A stretch of DNA of 5,688 nucleotides, from positions 1-5,688 of the forward strand of contig CANKSK010000086.1 of the NCBI GenBank assembly GCA_947485425.1. Direction: 5' to 3'. Below, piece by piece: positions 1 through 5,688 of the stretch (positions within the stretch are counted from its first letter, which is position 1; each line of letters starts with the position of its first letter). The position numbers and the translations under genes were made by a program. The notes below the pieces were generated by a model, which made no database searches, was not told the origin of the DNA, and saw only the letters and a program-made list of their open reading frames with translations. Source of the stretch: Bacteroidota bacterium. Its GTDB lineage: Bacteria; Bacteroidota; Bacteroidia; AKYH767-A; CANKSK01.

Positions 1-472
1 AAAGCCTTTGTACATCTACGCCAAATTTTCTGAGAAAATCAATTCCTTCATCGGATGGGATCCCTTTAAATTCGGCATAAGAATGTAAATAGTACACTTT
101 TTTAATCCCTGTGGTGTAGATAATTCGGGCACAAGGCAAACAAGGTGATAAGGTAACATAAAGCGTTGCATTTTCAAGATCTGCTTTGTTTTTAGCAGCA
201 TATAAAATGGCATTCTCTTCTGCATGAATTGCCAGGGAACAACTTCCTTTCAAATCACGCGCACAGCCTTGTTCCGGCCATACTTCATCACAATTGTGTG
301 TACCTGCCGGCGGACCATTGTATCCCAATGAAATAATCCTGGTATCCTTGGTAAGCACAGCACCTACCTTAGCCTTCACACAATGGGAACGCTTGGCCAA
401 ATTTTCTGCCAACTCCATATAAATGGTATCAAAACTTGGTCTATTTTCTTTTCCTTCTTTCATTGTTGACAT
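1..472 (-). CDS. comEB: dCMP deaminase (deoxycytidylate deaminase), 3' end cut by window edge
   Basis: Partial gene, open to the left edge. Zinc-dependent deamination of dCMP to dUMP in the cytosol, which feeds thymidylate synthase and dTTP supply. Counting from the ATG at 461-463, the zinc/catalytic signature is H80-A-E82 (in SLAIHAEENA, with E82 as proton shuttle) and the cysteine pair is P107-C108-x-x-C111 (SPCLPCARI). The upstream block LGYNGPPAGTHNCDE (46-60) is typical of ComEB/dCMP deaminases rather than cytidine or tRNA-adenosine deaminases; extra cysteines at 58, 67 and 75 fit the second metal-binding region seen in part of this family. About 154 residues are visible against a usual 145-165, so only a few codons are missing. 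Two in-frame ATGs compete: 470-472 (MSTMKEGK) and 461-463 (MKEGK); neither has a Shine-Dalgarno site. The gene lies downstream of sodA on the same strand, beyond a terminator. Function is secure; the start and the symbol (borrowed from Bacillus) are less so. Confidence 0.92.
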   Translation of the reverse strand, partial: MSTMKEGKENRPSFDTIYMELAENLAKRSHCVKAKVGAVLTKDTRIISLGYNGPPAGTHNCDEVWPEQGCARDLKGSCSLAIHAEENAILYAAKNKADLENATLYVTLSPCLPCARIIYTTGIKKVYYLHSYAEFKGIPSDEGIDFLRKFGVDVQRL

Positions 473-490
473 CCCCAATAATGGTGTAAG

Positions 491-520
491 TAAAAAGCCC
501 GGATGAAATTTCCGGGCTTT
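491..520 (-). terminator. Intrinsic terminator after sodA
   Basis: A perfect 10-bp inverted repeat pairs AAAGCCCGGA (494-503) with TCCGGGCTTT (511-520) around a 7-nt loop. Read on the minus strand, the GC-rich stem ends in a run of five T (496-492), the classical Rho-independent layout, about 30 nt beyond the sodA stop codon. The plus strand shows a shorter TTT then AAA, so the terminator mainly serves minus-strand transcription. It leaves only about 20 nt before the first ATG of the dCMP deaminase gene, which is unusual (see findings). Confidence 0.85.
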
Positions 521-550
521 AAAGAATATATAATTGCCATGTTTGCAATA

Positions 551-1156
551 TTATTTACTTGCTTCGGCAAACCTTTTAGATACTTCATCCCAATTCACCA
601 CATTCCAAAAAGCGGCAATATAATCGGGTCTACGGTTCTGATAATGCAAATAATAAGCATGTTCCCAAACATCCAAAGCAAGAATAGGCGTGCCCTTTAC
701 TTCGGCTATATCCATAATGGGATTGTCTTGATTGGGGGTAGAAGAAATAACCAACTTGCCATCGGTAAAAGTCAACCATGCCCATCCAGAACCAAAACGA
801 CCCGTTCCGGCAGCGGCAAATTTGGTTTTAAATTCATCAAAACTTCCGAAAGCGGCATCAATAGCACTTGCAAGAGATGCAGAAGGCTTTCCTCCATCCA
901 CTTTTAACAGACTCCAAAAAAAGCTGTGGTTGTAATGTCCACCGCCATTGTTTCTCACGGCAACAGGATATTTTGAAATATTCTTGCATATTTCTTCAAT
1001 GGCCATGTTTTCAGCAGGCGTGCCTGCCAAAGCATTATTCAGATTGGTAACATACGCCTGATGGTGTTTCCCATGGTGAATTTCCATTGTCTTGGCATCT
1101 ATATGAGGCTCTAAAGCGTTAAACGCGTAGCCTAGTGCGGGTAGTTCAAATGACAT
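551..1156 (-). CDS. sodA: Superoxide dismutase, Mn/Fe family
   Basis: Complete 201-residue protein; converts superoxide to O2 and H2O2. No signal peptide is seen, so it is expected in the cytosol. The four metal ligands are visible: H27 (MEIHHGKHH), H77 ([11 protein letters not shown]), D162 and H166 ([12 protein letters not shown], the family signature DxWEHAYY). Y35 is the conserved gateway tyrosine. The outer-sphere glutamine is Q143 (STPNQDNP), the Mn-SOD position, while the Fe-SOD glutamine position next to H77 is glycine (G73); this favours Mn or cambialistic use, although Bacteroidota enzymes of this type can accept either metal. Length is normal (about 190-210). The ATG at 1154-1156 gives the standard [10 protein letters not shown]-terminus and is preceded by an A-rich leader. 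It has its own promoter and terminator, so it is probably largely monocistronic. It is divergent from aspS. Symbol sodA is chosen from the glutamine position; some annotators would write sodB. Confidence 0.97.
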   Translation of the reverse strand: MSFELPALGYAFNALEPHIDAKTMEIHHGKHHQAYVTNLNNALAGTPAENMAIEEICKNISKYPVAVRNNGGGHYNHSFFWSLLKVDGGKPSASLASAIDAAFGSFDEFKTKFAAAGTGRFGSGWAWLTFTDGKLVISSTPNQDNPIMDIAEVKGTPILALDVWEHAYYLHYQNRRPDYIAAFWNVVNWDEVSKRFAEASK

Positions 1157-1200
1157 TGTATTTTAATTTTTAAGTGAAAATGAATTGTTTATTCTTCCCT

Positions 1201-1230
1201 CAAAAGTATAAAAAAATCATATCCTCCAAA
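1201..1230 (-). promoter_or_regulatory. Bacteroidota-type promoter of sodA
   Basis: On the minus strand TTTG (1230-1227) is followed, after an 18-nt spacer, by TACTTTTG (1208-1201). This matches the Bacteroidota primary-sigma consensus TTTG / TAnnTTTG exactly in both boxes with near-standard spacing (about 19). Transcription would start a few bases downstream, near 1194-1197, giving a 5' leader of about 40 nt that is A/T-rich and has no Shine-Dalgarno site, as is usual in this phylum. No clear operator palindrome for an oxidative-stress regulator is visible around it. Confidence 0.75.
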
Positions 1231-1241
1231 TAATTTTTTAG

Positions 1242-1270
1242 CTGTCAGAAAAACTTTATTCTTAATTTCG
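1242..1270 (+). promoter_or_regulatory. Candidate promoter of aspS-iscS
   Basis: TAATTTCG (1263-1270) matches the Bacteroidota -7 box TAnnTTTG at all but one informative base (C for the third T of TTTG). A -33 TTTG is not present; CTG at 1242-1244 lies 18 nt upstream and is the best weak partner. A start near 1275-1278 would leave a leader of about 22-25 nt before the aspS ATG. Position in the only gap upstream of aspS supports it, but the upstream box is poor, so this is a candidate only. Confidence 0.4.
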
Positions 1271-1299
1271 CCTCTTTACGAAATAGAAAAAGCAAAATC

Positions 1300-3051
1300 A
1301 TGTACAGAACAAATCATTGTGGAGAATTAAACATACAAGATATTGGCAAAGAGGTGAGTCTTTGCGGGTGGATACAGCGATCAAGAGATTTAGGGGGGAT
1401 GACCTTCGTGGATTTACGCGATCGCTATGGAATCACACAGTTGGTTTTTAATATGGAAACCCATCCCGCCCTTTGTGAAGAAATACGAGGACTAGGAAGA
1501 GAATTTGTTATTCAGGTACAAGGGAAAGTTGCTGAAAGAAGCAATAAAAATTCCAAAATGTCTACGGGCGATATTGAAATCAATGCTGAAAAAGTTGAAA
1601 TTCTCAATCCATCCAAAACACCCCCTTTTACCATCGAAGACCAATCCGACGGCGGCGAAGAACTCCGCATGAAATATCGCTATCTCGATCTTCGAAGAAA
1701 TATTCTCAGAAAAAATATCGAATTGCGCTATCTCGTTTCCAGAGAAACCAGAAATTATCTGGATGCTCAAAAATTTATGGAAATAGAAACACCCGTGCTA
1801 ATCAAATCAACACCTGAAGGGGCAAGAGATTTTGTAGTGCCTTCAAGAATGAACCCCGGCGAATTTTATGCATTGCCTCAGTCACCGCAAACCTTTAAAC
1901 AATTGCTAATGGTAGCGGGTTTTGATAAGTATTTTCAATTGGTAAAGTGCTTTCGCGATGAGGATTTGCGTGCCGATAGACAACCTGAATTTACACAAAT
2001 AGACTGCGAAATGTCTTTCGTGACACAGGAAGATATCCTTAAAACCTTTGAAGGTCTTGCTGTTCATCTTTTTAAAAATGTCAAAAAAATCGAAATGGGA
2101 TCATTCCCCAGAATGAGCTATGCTGATGCGATGAAGTATTATGGCAACGACAAGCCAGATATTCGTTTTGACATGAAATTTGTTGATTTGAAAGAAGTTT
2201 CAAAAGGAAAATCCTTTAAAGTATTTGATGATGCAGAAAGCGTTCTTGCCATTTGTGTAAAAGGATGTGCAGAATATACCCGCAAACAACTTGATGAACT
2301 CACTGATTTTGTAAAACGCCCTCAGCTAGGGGCTTCAGGAATGGTATACGCAAGGGTAAATATGGATGGTAGTATCAAATCTTCCGTTGATAAATTTTAT
2401 GATGAAAACGATTTAAAAATATGGGCAGAAAAATGTGATGCCCAAAATGGGGATTTAATACTCATCCTTGCCGGGAAAGATTCTACATGTAGAAAAGCCC
2501 TTTCTGAATTGCGCCTTGAGATGGGCATGCGATTGGGACTTCGAAAATCAGATGTTTTTGCACCCCTTTGGGTAACGGATTTCCCTCTGTTGGAATTCAA
2601 TGAAGAGGGCAATCGCTGGCATGCCATGCATCATCCCTTTACCTCACCAAATATAGAAGACATCCCTTTGTTGGATAGCAATCCAGGTGCCGTTCGTGCA
2701 ATTGCATATGATATGGTCATTAATGGTGTGGAAGTGGGCGGAGGATCTATCCGTATTCACAACAAAGAGTTGCAAAAGAAAATGCTGAAAATTCTTGGAT
2801 TCTCAGATGAAGATGCAAGTGCTCAATTTGGTTTTCTGATGAACGCATTTGAATATGGAGCACCTCCGCATGGTGGACTTGCCTTGGGTTTTGATAGGCT
2901 CTGTGCTTTGATCGGAGAAGCAGATAACATCCGTGATTTCATCGCTTTTCCTAAAAATAATTCCGGAAGGGATATGATGATTGATGCGCCTTCATCTATT
3001 TCCCTTGAGCAATTGAAGGAATTGGGCATCGAGCTGAAAAAAAATGAATAA
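1300..3051 (+). CDS. aspS: Aspartate--tRNA ligase (AspRS), bacterial type
   Basis: Complete 583-residue class II aminoacyl-tRNA synthetase charging tRNAAsp with aspartate using ATP, in the cytosol. Order of domains: N-terminal OB-fold anticodon-binding domain (about 1-105, with [12 protein letters not shown] and FVDLRDRYG); class II catalytic core from about 120 with motif 1 region around EIETPVL (161-167), the [12 protein letters not shown] loop (192-203) and motif 2 [18 protein letters not shown] (218-235); a GAD-type insertion at roughly 285-395 that marks the bacterial rather than archaeal/eukaryotic form; then [12 protein letters not shown] (476-487) and motif 3 GLALGFDRL (526-534). Length is typical (about 580-600). 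L31 in the RDLGG loop resembles discriminating AspRS (E. coli-like) rather than the histidine of non-discriminating enzymes, so it probably charges only tRNAAsp. ATG at 1300 gives the standard [10 protein letters not shown] start. Its last codons overlap the desulfurase start by 8 bp, implying one operon. Confidence 0.98.
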   Translation: MYRTNHCGELNIQDIGKEVSLCGWIQRSRDLGGMTFVDLRDRYGITQLVFNMETHPALCEEIRGLGREFVIQVQGKVAERSNKNSKMSTGDIEINAEKVEILNPSKTPPFTIEDQSDGGEELRMKYRYLDLRRNILRKNIELRYLVSRETRNYLDAQKFMEIETPVLIKSTPEGARDFVVPSRMNPGEFYALPQSPQTFKQLLMVAGFDKYFQLVKCFRDEDLRADRQPEFTQIDCEMSFVTQEDILKTFEGLAVHLFKNVKKIEMGSFPRMSYADAMKYYGNDKPDIRFDMKFVDLKEVSKGKSFKVFDDAESVLAICVKGCAEYTRKQLDELTDFVKRPQLGASGMVYARVNMDGSIKSSVDKFYDENDLKIWAEKCDAQNGDLILILAGKDSTCRKALSELRLEMGMRLGLRKSDVFAPLWVTDFPLLEFNEEGNRWHAMHHPFTSPNIEDIPLLDSNPGAVRAIAYDMVINGVEVGGGSIRIHNKELQKKMLKILGFSDEDASAQFGFLMNAFEYGAPPHGGLALGFDRLCALIGEADNIRDFIAFPKNNSGRDMMIDAPSSISLEQLKELGIELKKNE

Positions 3052-4183
3052 AAAAGATATTTATCTGGACTACAATGCAACAACCCCTTTAGATTCAAGG
3101 GTGTTGGAAGTGATGTTGCCCTATTTTACAGAAAAATTTGGAAACCCGGCAAGCCGTTCTCATGCCTTTGGATGGGTTGCCGACGAGGGAATAAAAATGG
3201 CAAGGGAACAAGTAGCTACTTTTTTAAATGCAAACGCCGCTGAAATTGTTTTTACCTCCGGAGCCACTGAATCTATTAACCTGGCCATAAAAGGCGTATT
3301 CCAAAAATATGCTAGCAAGGGGAAACACATCATCACGGTTTCAACAGAACACAGAGCCGTTTTAGATACTTGTGCTGCGCTTGAAAAACAAGGGGCTGAA
3401 ATCAGTGTGCTTCCTGTTGAAAAAGATGGCTCACTAGATTTAAATCTACTGCAAAAAACCATCCGAACAGATACCATCTTGGTAGCCATCATGTATGCAA
3501 ATAATGAAACCGGACTTATCCATCCTGTAGAAGAAATTGCAAAAATCATTCATGAGGCAAATTCAATTTTTTTATGCGATGGCACTCAGGCGGTGGGTAA
3601 AATACGAGTAGATATGCAAGAAAGCGGCATTGATTTATTTTGCTTTTCTGCACATAAAATGTATGGTCCAAAGGGCGTTGGCGCACTCTATATTCGGAAT
3701 AAAAATCCTAGAGTGGTACTGAATTCACAGTTAAATGGTGGAAGCCAAGAAAATGGAAGAAGAGCGGGAACCCTTAATGTACCGAGCATTGTGGGATTCG
3801 GCAAAGCTTGTGAACTTGCAGCGCTTGATCAATGGGATTTTGCCGCTAGGGTGTCAAAGCTTAGAACCCGTTTGGAACATCGATTAACAGAAATAGAAAA
3901 TGTTTTTATCAATGGCTCCATAAAAAATCGTCTGCCCAATGTAACAAACATTGCTTTTTCCGGAAAAAAAGCCGAGGACTTGATGATCCAAATGAAAAAT
4001 ATTGCCGTATCGTCTGTTTCTGCCTGCAGCTCTGCATCATCAGAACCCTCACATGTTCTCAAAGCAATGGGAATGTCTGACGAAATGGCCTACGCTTCCA
4101 TCCGCTTTAGCTTGGGAAAATTTACTACTGATGAAGAAATTGATTATACCATTGAAACAATTACCGCTTTATTGAAGGATTAA
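3044..4183 (+). CDS. iscS: Cysteine desulfurase, IscS/NifS-like (group I)
   Basis: Complete 379-residue PLP enzyme (class V aminotransferase fold) that removes sulfur from L-cysteine as a protein persulfide, giving alanine; the sulfur goes to Fe-S clusters and/or tRNA thiolation. Visible residues: PLP-binding K205 in [12 protein letters not shown]103 (TEHRAV) stacking on the cofactor, D179 and Q182 (CDGTQAVGK), and catalytic C328 on a long loop [17 protein letters not shown], as in group I IscS/NifS rather than SufS. Substrate-loop features YLDYNATTP and FGNPASRSH are near the N-terminus. It is about 25 residues shorter than E. coli IscS (404), ending just after [14 protein letters not shown], so the C-terminal tail that helps IscU binding is missing. 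The ATG sits inside the aspS end (ATGAATAA, 8-bp overlap), suggesting translational coupling. No iscU, iscA, iscR or hsc gene is in view. The 3' end overlaps the opposite-strand glycosidase gene by 15 bp. Desulfurase activity is sure; the exact partner pathway is not. Confidence 0.94.
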   Translation: MNKKDIYLDYNATTPLDSRVLEVMLPYFTEKFGNPASRSHAFGWVADEGIKMAREQVATFLNANAAEIVFTSGATESINLAIKGVFQKYASKGKHIITVSTEHRAVLDTCAALEKQGAEISVLPVEKDGSLDLNLLQKTIRTDTILVAIMYANNETGLIHPVEEIAKIIHEANSIFLCDGTQAVGKIRVDMQESGIDLFCFSAHKMYGPKGVGALYIRNKNPRVVLNSQLNGGSQENGRRAGTLNVPSIVGFGKACELAALDQWDFAARVSKLRTRLEHRLTEIENVFINGSIKNRLPNVTNIAFSGKKAEDLMIQMKNIAVSSVSACSSASSEPSHVLKAMGMSDEMAYASIRFSLGKFTTDEEIDYTIETITALLKD

Positions 4184-5688
4184 AATCTGATCAATTATGG
4201 CATCTCTGATCTGATCTAAATCTCCACTTGGATCAATAGATTCGATAAAACTTTCGGCAGCTTCCACATTTTTTCCACTTGCCTTTAATTTTTCTGTACG
4301 ATTTAGCAAAGTCGATAAAAACCTTGTATCATTCACCCCTTCTCTAAACCCTTCCCATTGGATGGTATTCATAAGTCCGTTGCTTGATGGATAGGTAAAA
4401 ACTTGATCTCTATGAGCAGGACTATCAAAATCATTCCAAATGGTACCATGCCCCTTTTGATAGGCATAGTCAAAATAACCATCATATCCTGACTTCCATA
4501 TCACAAGACCATAATTTCTTCTGTATACCTCAGGATTTTCCTCTCCAGTGTGGGGGTTTGCATATGACAGGATAAGCCCATTATTTTTATGATACGCATC
4601 GGCCTGAATGCGTGTAGGTTTAGCCCTAGAAATGGCCACATCCAAGATATCCGCAACATCCTTATAGGCATATGGATTTACAGATACAAAAACACTTGCC
4701 CCGGACTCATGAACCGCGTTCCATGCAGCTCTTTCACTTCTCAATTTTGCATCTTTGGCTTCATCAATACCATATACATACAAATGAAGTACACCTAATT
4801 TTTCTACCTTTTCTTTCCACATTTGTATCGCTTTTTTCAGCGAATCTATACCTGATTCACTCTGCGGATTTGAGGTTCGTAATCCCAACTGAAAAAGTTT
4901 ATCCATTGGAAACTGAAGTGTTTTTCTAATGGCCAATTCTTCTTCTAACATCTCGTATTTACAATAAAGAGAAGGATATTTGATGCCATGTTTTTTTAAA
5001 TCCTGAAGTTCAAGGATTAACTGATTTCGAGATTTATAACTCCAGTGAAATGGTTTTTTCTTATATCCCTCTTCGGCCAAAACACCATGATAATAAATTC
5101 CATAAAGCAATCGACTTTCATCCAATTGAAAAGGAAGTACTTCAACTTCTACAGGAATACTTTTTATTTCTCCCTCTTTAGAAGAAATCATGATAAAAGT
5201 ATTGTATGTACCCGGCAATGTATTTTCAGGAATTTCAATACGAAACCAAAGCTGTTTATTTGTTTTTTCATCCATATGAAAAGGAAGAAAAACAGGACTG
5301 TCTTCAATGATGACATCACTAGGAACACTTGCATTGGGACTGCTGATATCAATATATTTCTTCTTATTGAATAAATCTTTAACCAGTAAATAATTAATTT
5401 TTTGAATTGTATCGATTTGTATGATGCTGTCATTATTCAAAAGCAATTCTTGTGTAAGAATTTTTTTATTTACTTCATTTGTTGATATGCCCGCTTGGTA
5501 CCAAACCTTTGCAATATGCACATCCATGGCAGAGGCTTTAAGAGAATTTCCATTCCCTTTAAATGGATTCCATTTCAACTGAATATCACGAAGCTTTTTT
5601 TGAGTAGAAAGAAGAAGTGTAAAAGATTGGATTTGTCCAGTACACATTCTCAATTTTACTTTTTCCTTTTTTTCGATTACCAAAGGCG
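4169..5688 (-). CDS. GH123/DUF4091-like glycoside hydrolase, 5' end cut by window edge
   Basis: Partial gene; the frame is open to the right edge, and the only start near it is a TTG at 5681-5683, so the true start and any signal peptide lie outside. Residues are counted from that TTG. An N-terminal beta-rich region (about 1-185) contains WYQAG (61-65), ELLLNND (79-85) and a sandwich-type strand turn LPGTYNTFIMIS (156-167). A likely TIM barrel follows from YGIYYHG (194-200); YVYGIDEAKD (302-311) carries an adjacent D307-E308 pair in the place where GH123 beta-N-acetylgalactosaminidases have their substrate-assisting Asp and acid/base Glu. The C-terminal block GYDGYFDYAYQ...WNDFD and TIQWEGFREGVNDTRFL (440-456) is the hallmark of the GH123/DUF4091 superfamily. 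Family known members cleave terminal GalNAc from glycolipids or glycans, but many relatives are uncharacterised, so substrate is not assigned. No SusC/SusD, sulfatase or other CAZyme neighbour is visible. The stop overlaps the iscS end by 15 bp in convergent orientation. Confidence 0.72.
   Translation of the reverse strand, partial: PLVIEKKEKVKLRMCTGQIQSFTLLLSTQKKLRDIQLKWNPFKGNGNSLKASAMDVHIAKVWYQAGISTNEVNKKILTQELLLNNDSIIQIDTIQKINYLLVKDLFNKKKYIDISSPNASVPSDVIIEDSPVFLPFHMDEKTNKQLWFRIEIPENTLPGTYNTFIMISSKEGEIKSIPVEVEVLPFQLDESRLLYGIYYHGVLAEEGYKKKPFHWSYKSRNQLILELQDLKKHGIKYPSLYCKYEMLEEELAIRKTLQFPMDKLFQLGLRTSNPQSESGIDSLKKAIQMWKEKVEKLGVLHLYVYGIDEAKDAKLRSERAAWNAVHESGASVFVSVNPYAYKDVADILDVAISRAKPTRIQADAYHKNNGLILSYANPHTGEENPEVYRRNYGLVIWKSGYDGYFDYAYQKGHGTIWNDFDSPAHRDQVFTYPSSNGLMNTIQWEGFREGVNDTRFLSTLLNRTEKLKASGKNVEAAESFIESIDPSGDLDQIRDAIIDQILILQ

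Larger units (their letters stand above)
1157..1299. other. Divergent sodA/aspS intergenic control region
   Basis: 143 bp of very A/T-rich DNA between the two divergent start codons. It contains the sodA promoter (minus strand) and the weaker aspS candidate (plus strand), placed back to back with a gap of about 10 bp between their -33 regions, so both lie in a shared stretch. No riboswitch-like structure, long palindrome or small ORF is visible. The leaders of both genes are rich in A and lack AGGAGG-like sites. Confidence 0.8.

Noticed and set aside
16..225. A 69-codon minus-strand ORF at the left edge.
   Set aside because: It is out of frame within the dCMP deaminase gene, whose frame carries the HAE and PCxxC zinc motifs.
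473..553. The sodA stop codon and the dCMP deaminase are in the same reading frame, with no other stop between, as if a single read-through product could form.
   Set aside because: Chance gives this fairly often for an 81-bp gap; the intervening codons cross the terminator hairpin, contain no ATG and look like no protein segment, and both proteins are full-length families on their own.
503..1050. Plus-strand ORFs of 60-134 codons opposite sodA.
   Set aside because: They mirror a clear sodA gene on the other strand, have no recognisable motifs, and no promoter or start context supports them.
1492..4062. Several minus-strand ORFs of 76-129 codons within aspS and iscS.
   Set aside because: They are antisense to conserved enzymes, rich in Ser/Phe as expected from reverse reading, and show no domain pattern.
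4184..4236. Repeated GATCTGATC/TGATCA sequences just past the iscS end, considered as a terminator or operator.
   Set aside because: The pairing possible is short and AT-rich with no T-run, and the bases are codons of the glycosidase C-terminus.
4589..5433. Plus- and minus-strand short ORFs inside the GH123-like gene.
   Set aside because: The long minus-strand frame has a coherent domain order and C-terminal family block; the short ones do not.

Overview
The window reads as a stretch of an AT-rich Bacteroidota chromosome. Three things point there: a near-ideal Bacteroidota promoter (TTTG, 18-nt spacer, TACTTTTG) in front of the superoxide dismutase gene; A-rich leaders without clear Shine-Dalgarno sites before the start codons; and family resemblance of the proteins, including a GH123-like secreted-type glycosidase relative. 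Assignment below phylum is not possible from this sequence; an environmental or gut member is equally possible.

Layout from left to right. Positions 1-472 (minus strand) hold most of a dCMP deaminase, whose last few codons run off the left edge. Positions 473-550 are a short gap with an intrinsic terminator. Positions 551-1156 (minus) encode a Mn/Fe superoxide dismutase. Positions 1157-1299 are a divergent control region: a strong promoter fires left into sodA, and a weaker candidate fires right into aspS. Positions 1300-3051 (plus) encode aspartyl-tRNA synthetase. Positions 3044-4183 (plus) encode an IscS-like cysteine desulfurase whose start overlaps the aspS end by 8 bp. Positions 4169-5688 (minus) encode a GH123/DUF4091-like glycoside hydrolase that lacks its N-terminus because it runs off the right edge; it overlaps the desulfurase tail-to-tail by 15 bp.

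Functionally this is mostly housekeeping: dTTP precursor supply (dCMP deaminase), superoxide defence (SOD), tRNAAsp charging (AspRS) and sulfur mobilisation for Fe-S clusters or tRNA thiolation (IscS-like), followed by a carbohydrate-active enzyme. The window is very compact, with about 220 bp of non-coding DNA in total. No mobile element, CRISPR array, tRNA, rRNA or phage gene is visible, and I see no convincing undescribed system. The points worth a second look are in the gene junctions: the A8 tract at the aspS/iscS overlap, the terminator crowding the deaminase start, and the convergent overlap of iscS with the glycosidase gene.
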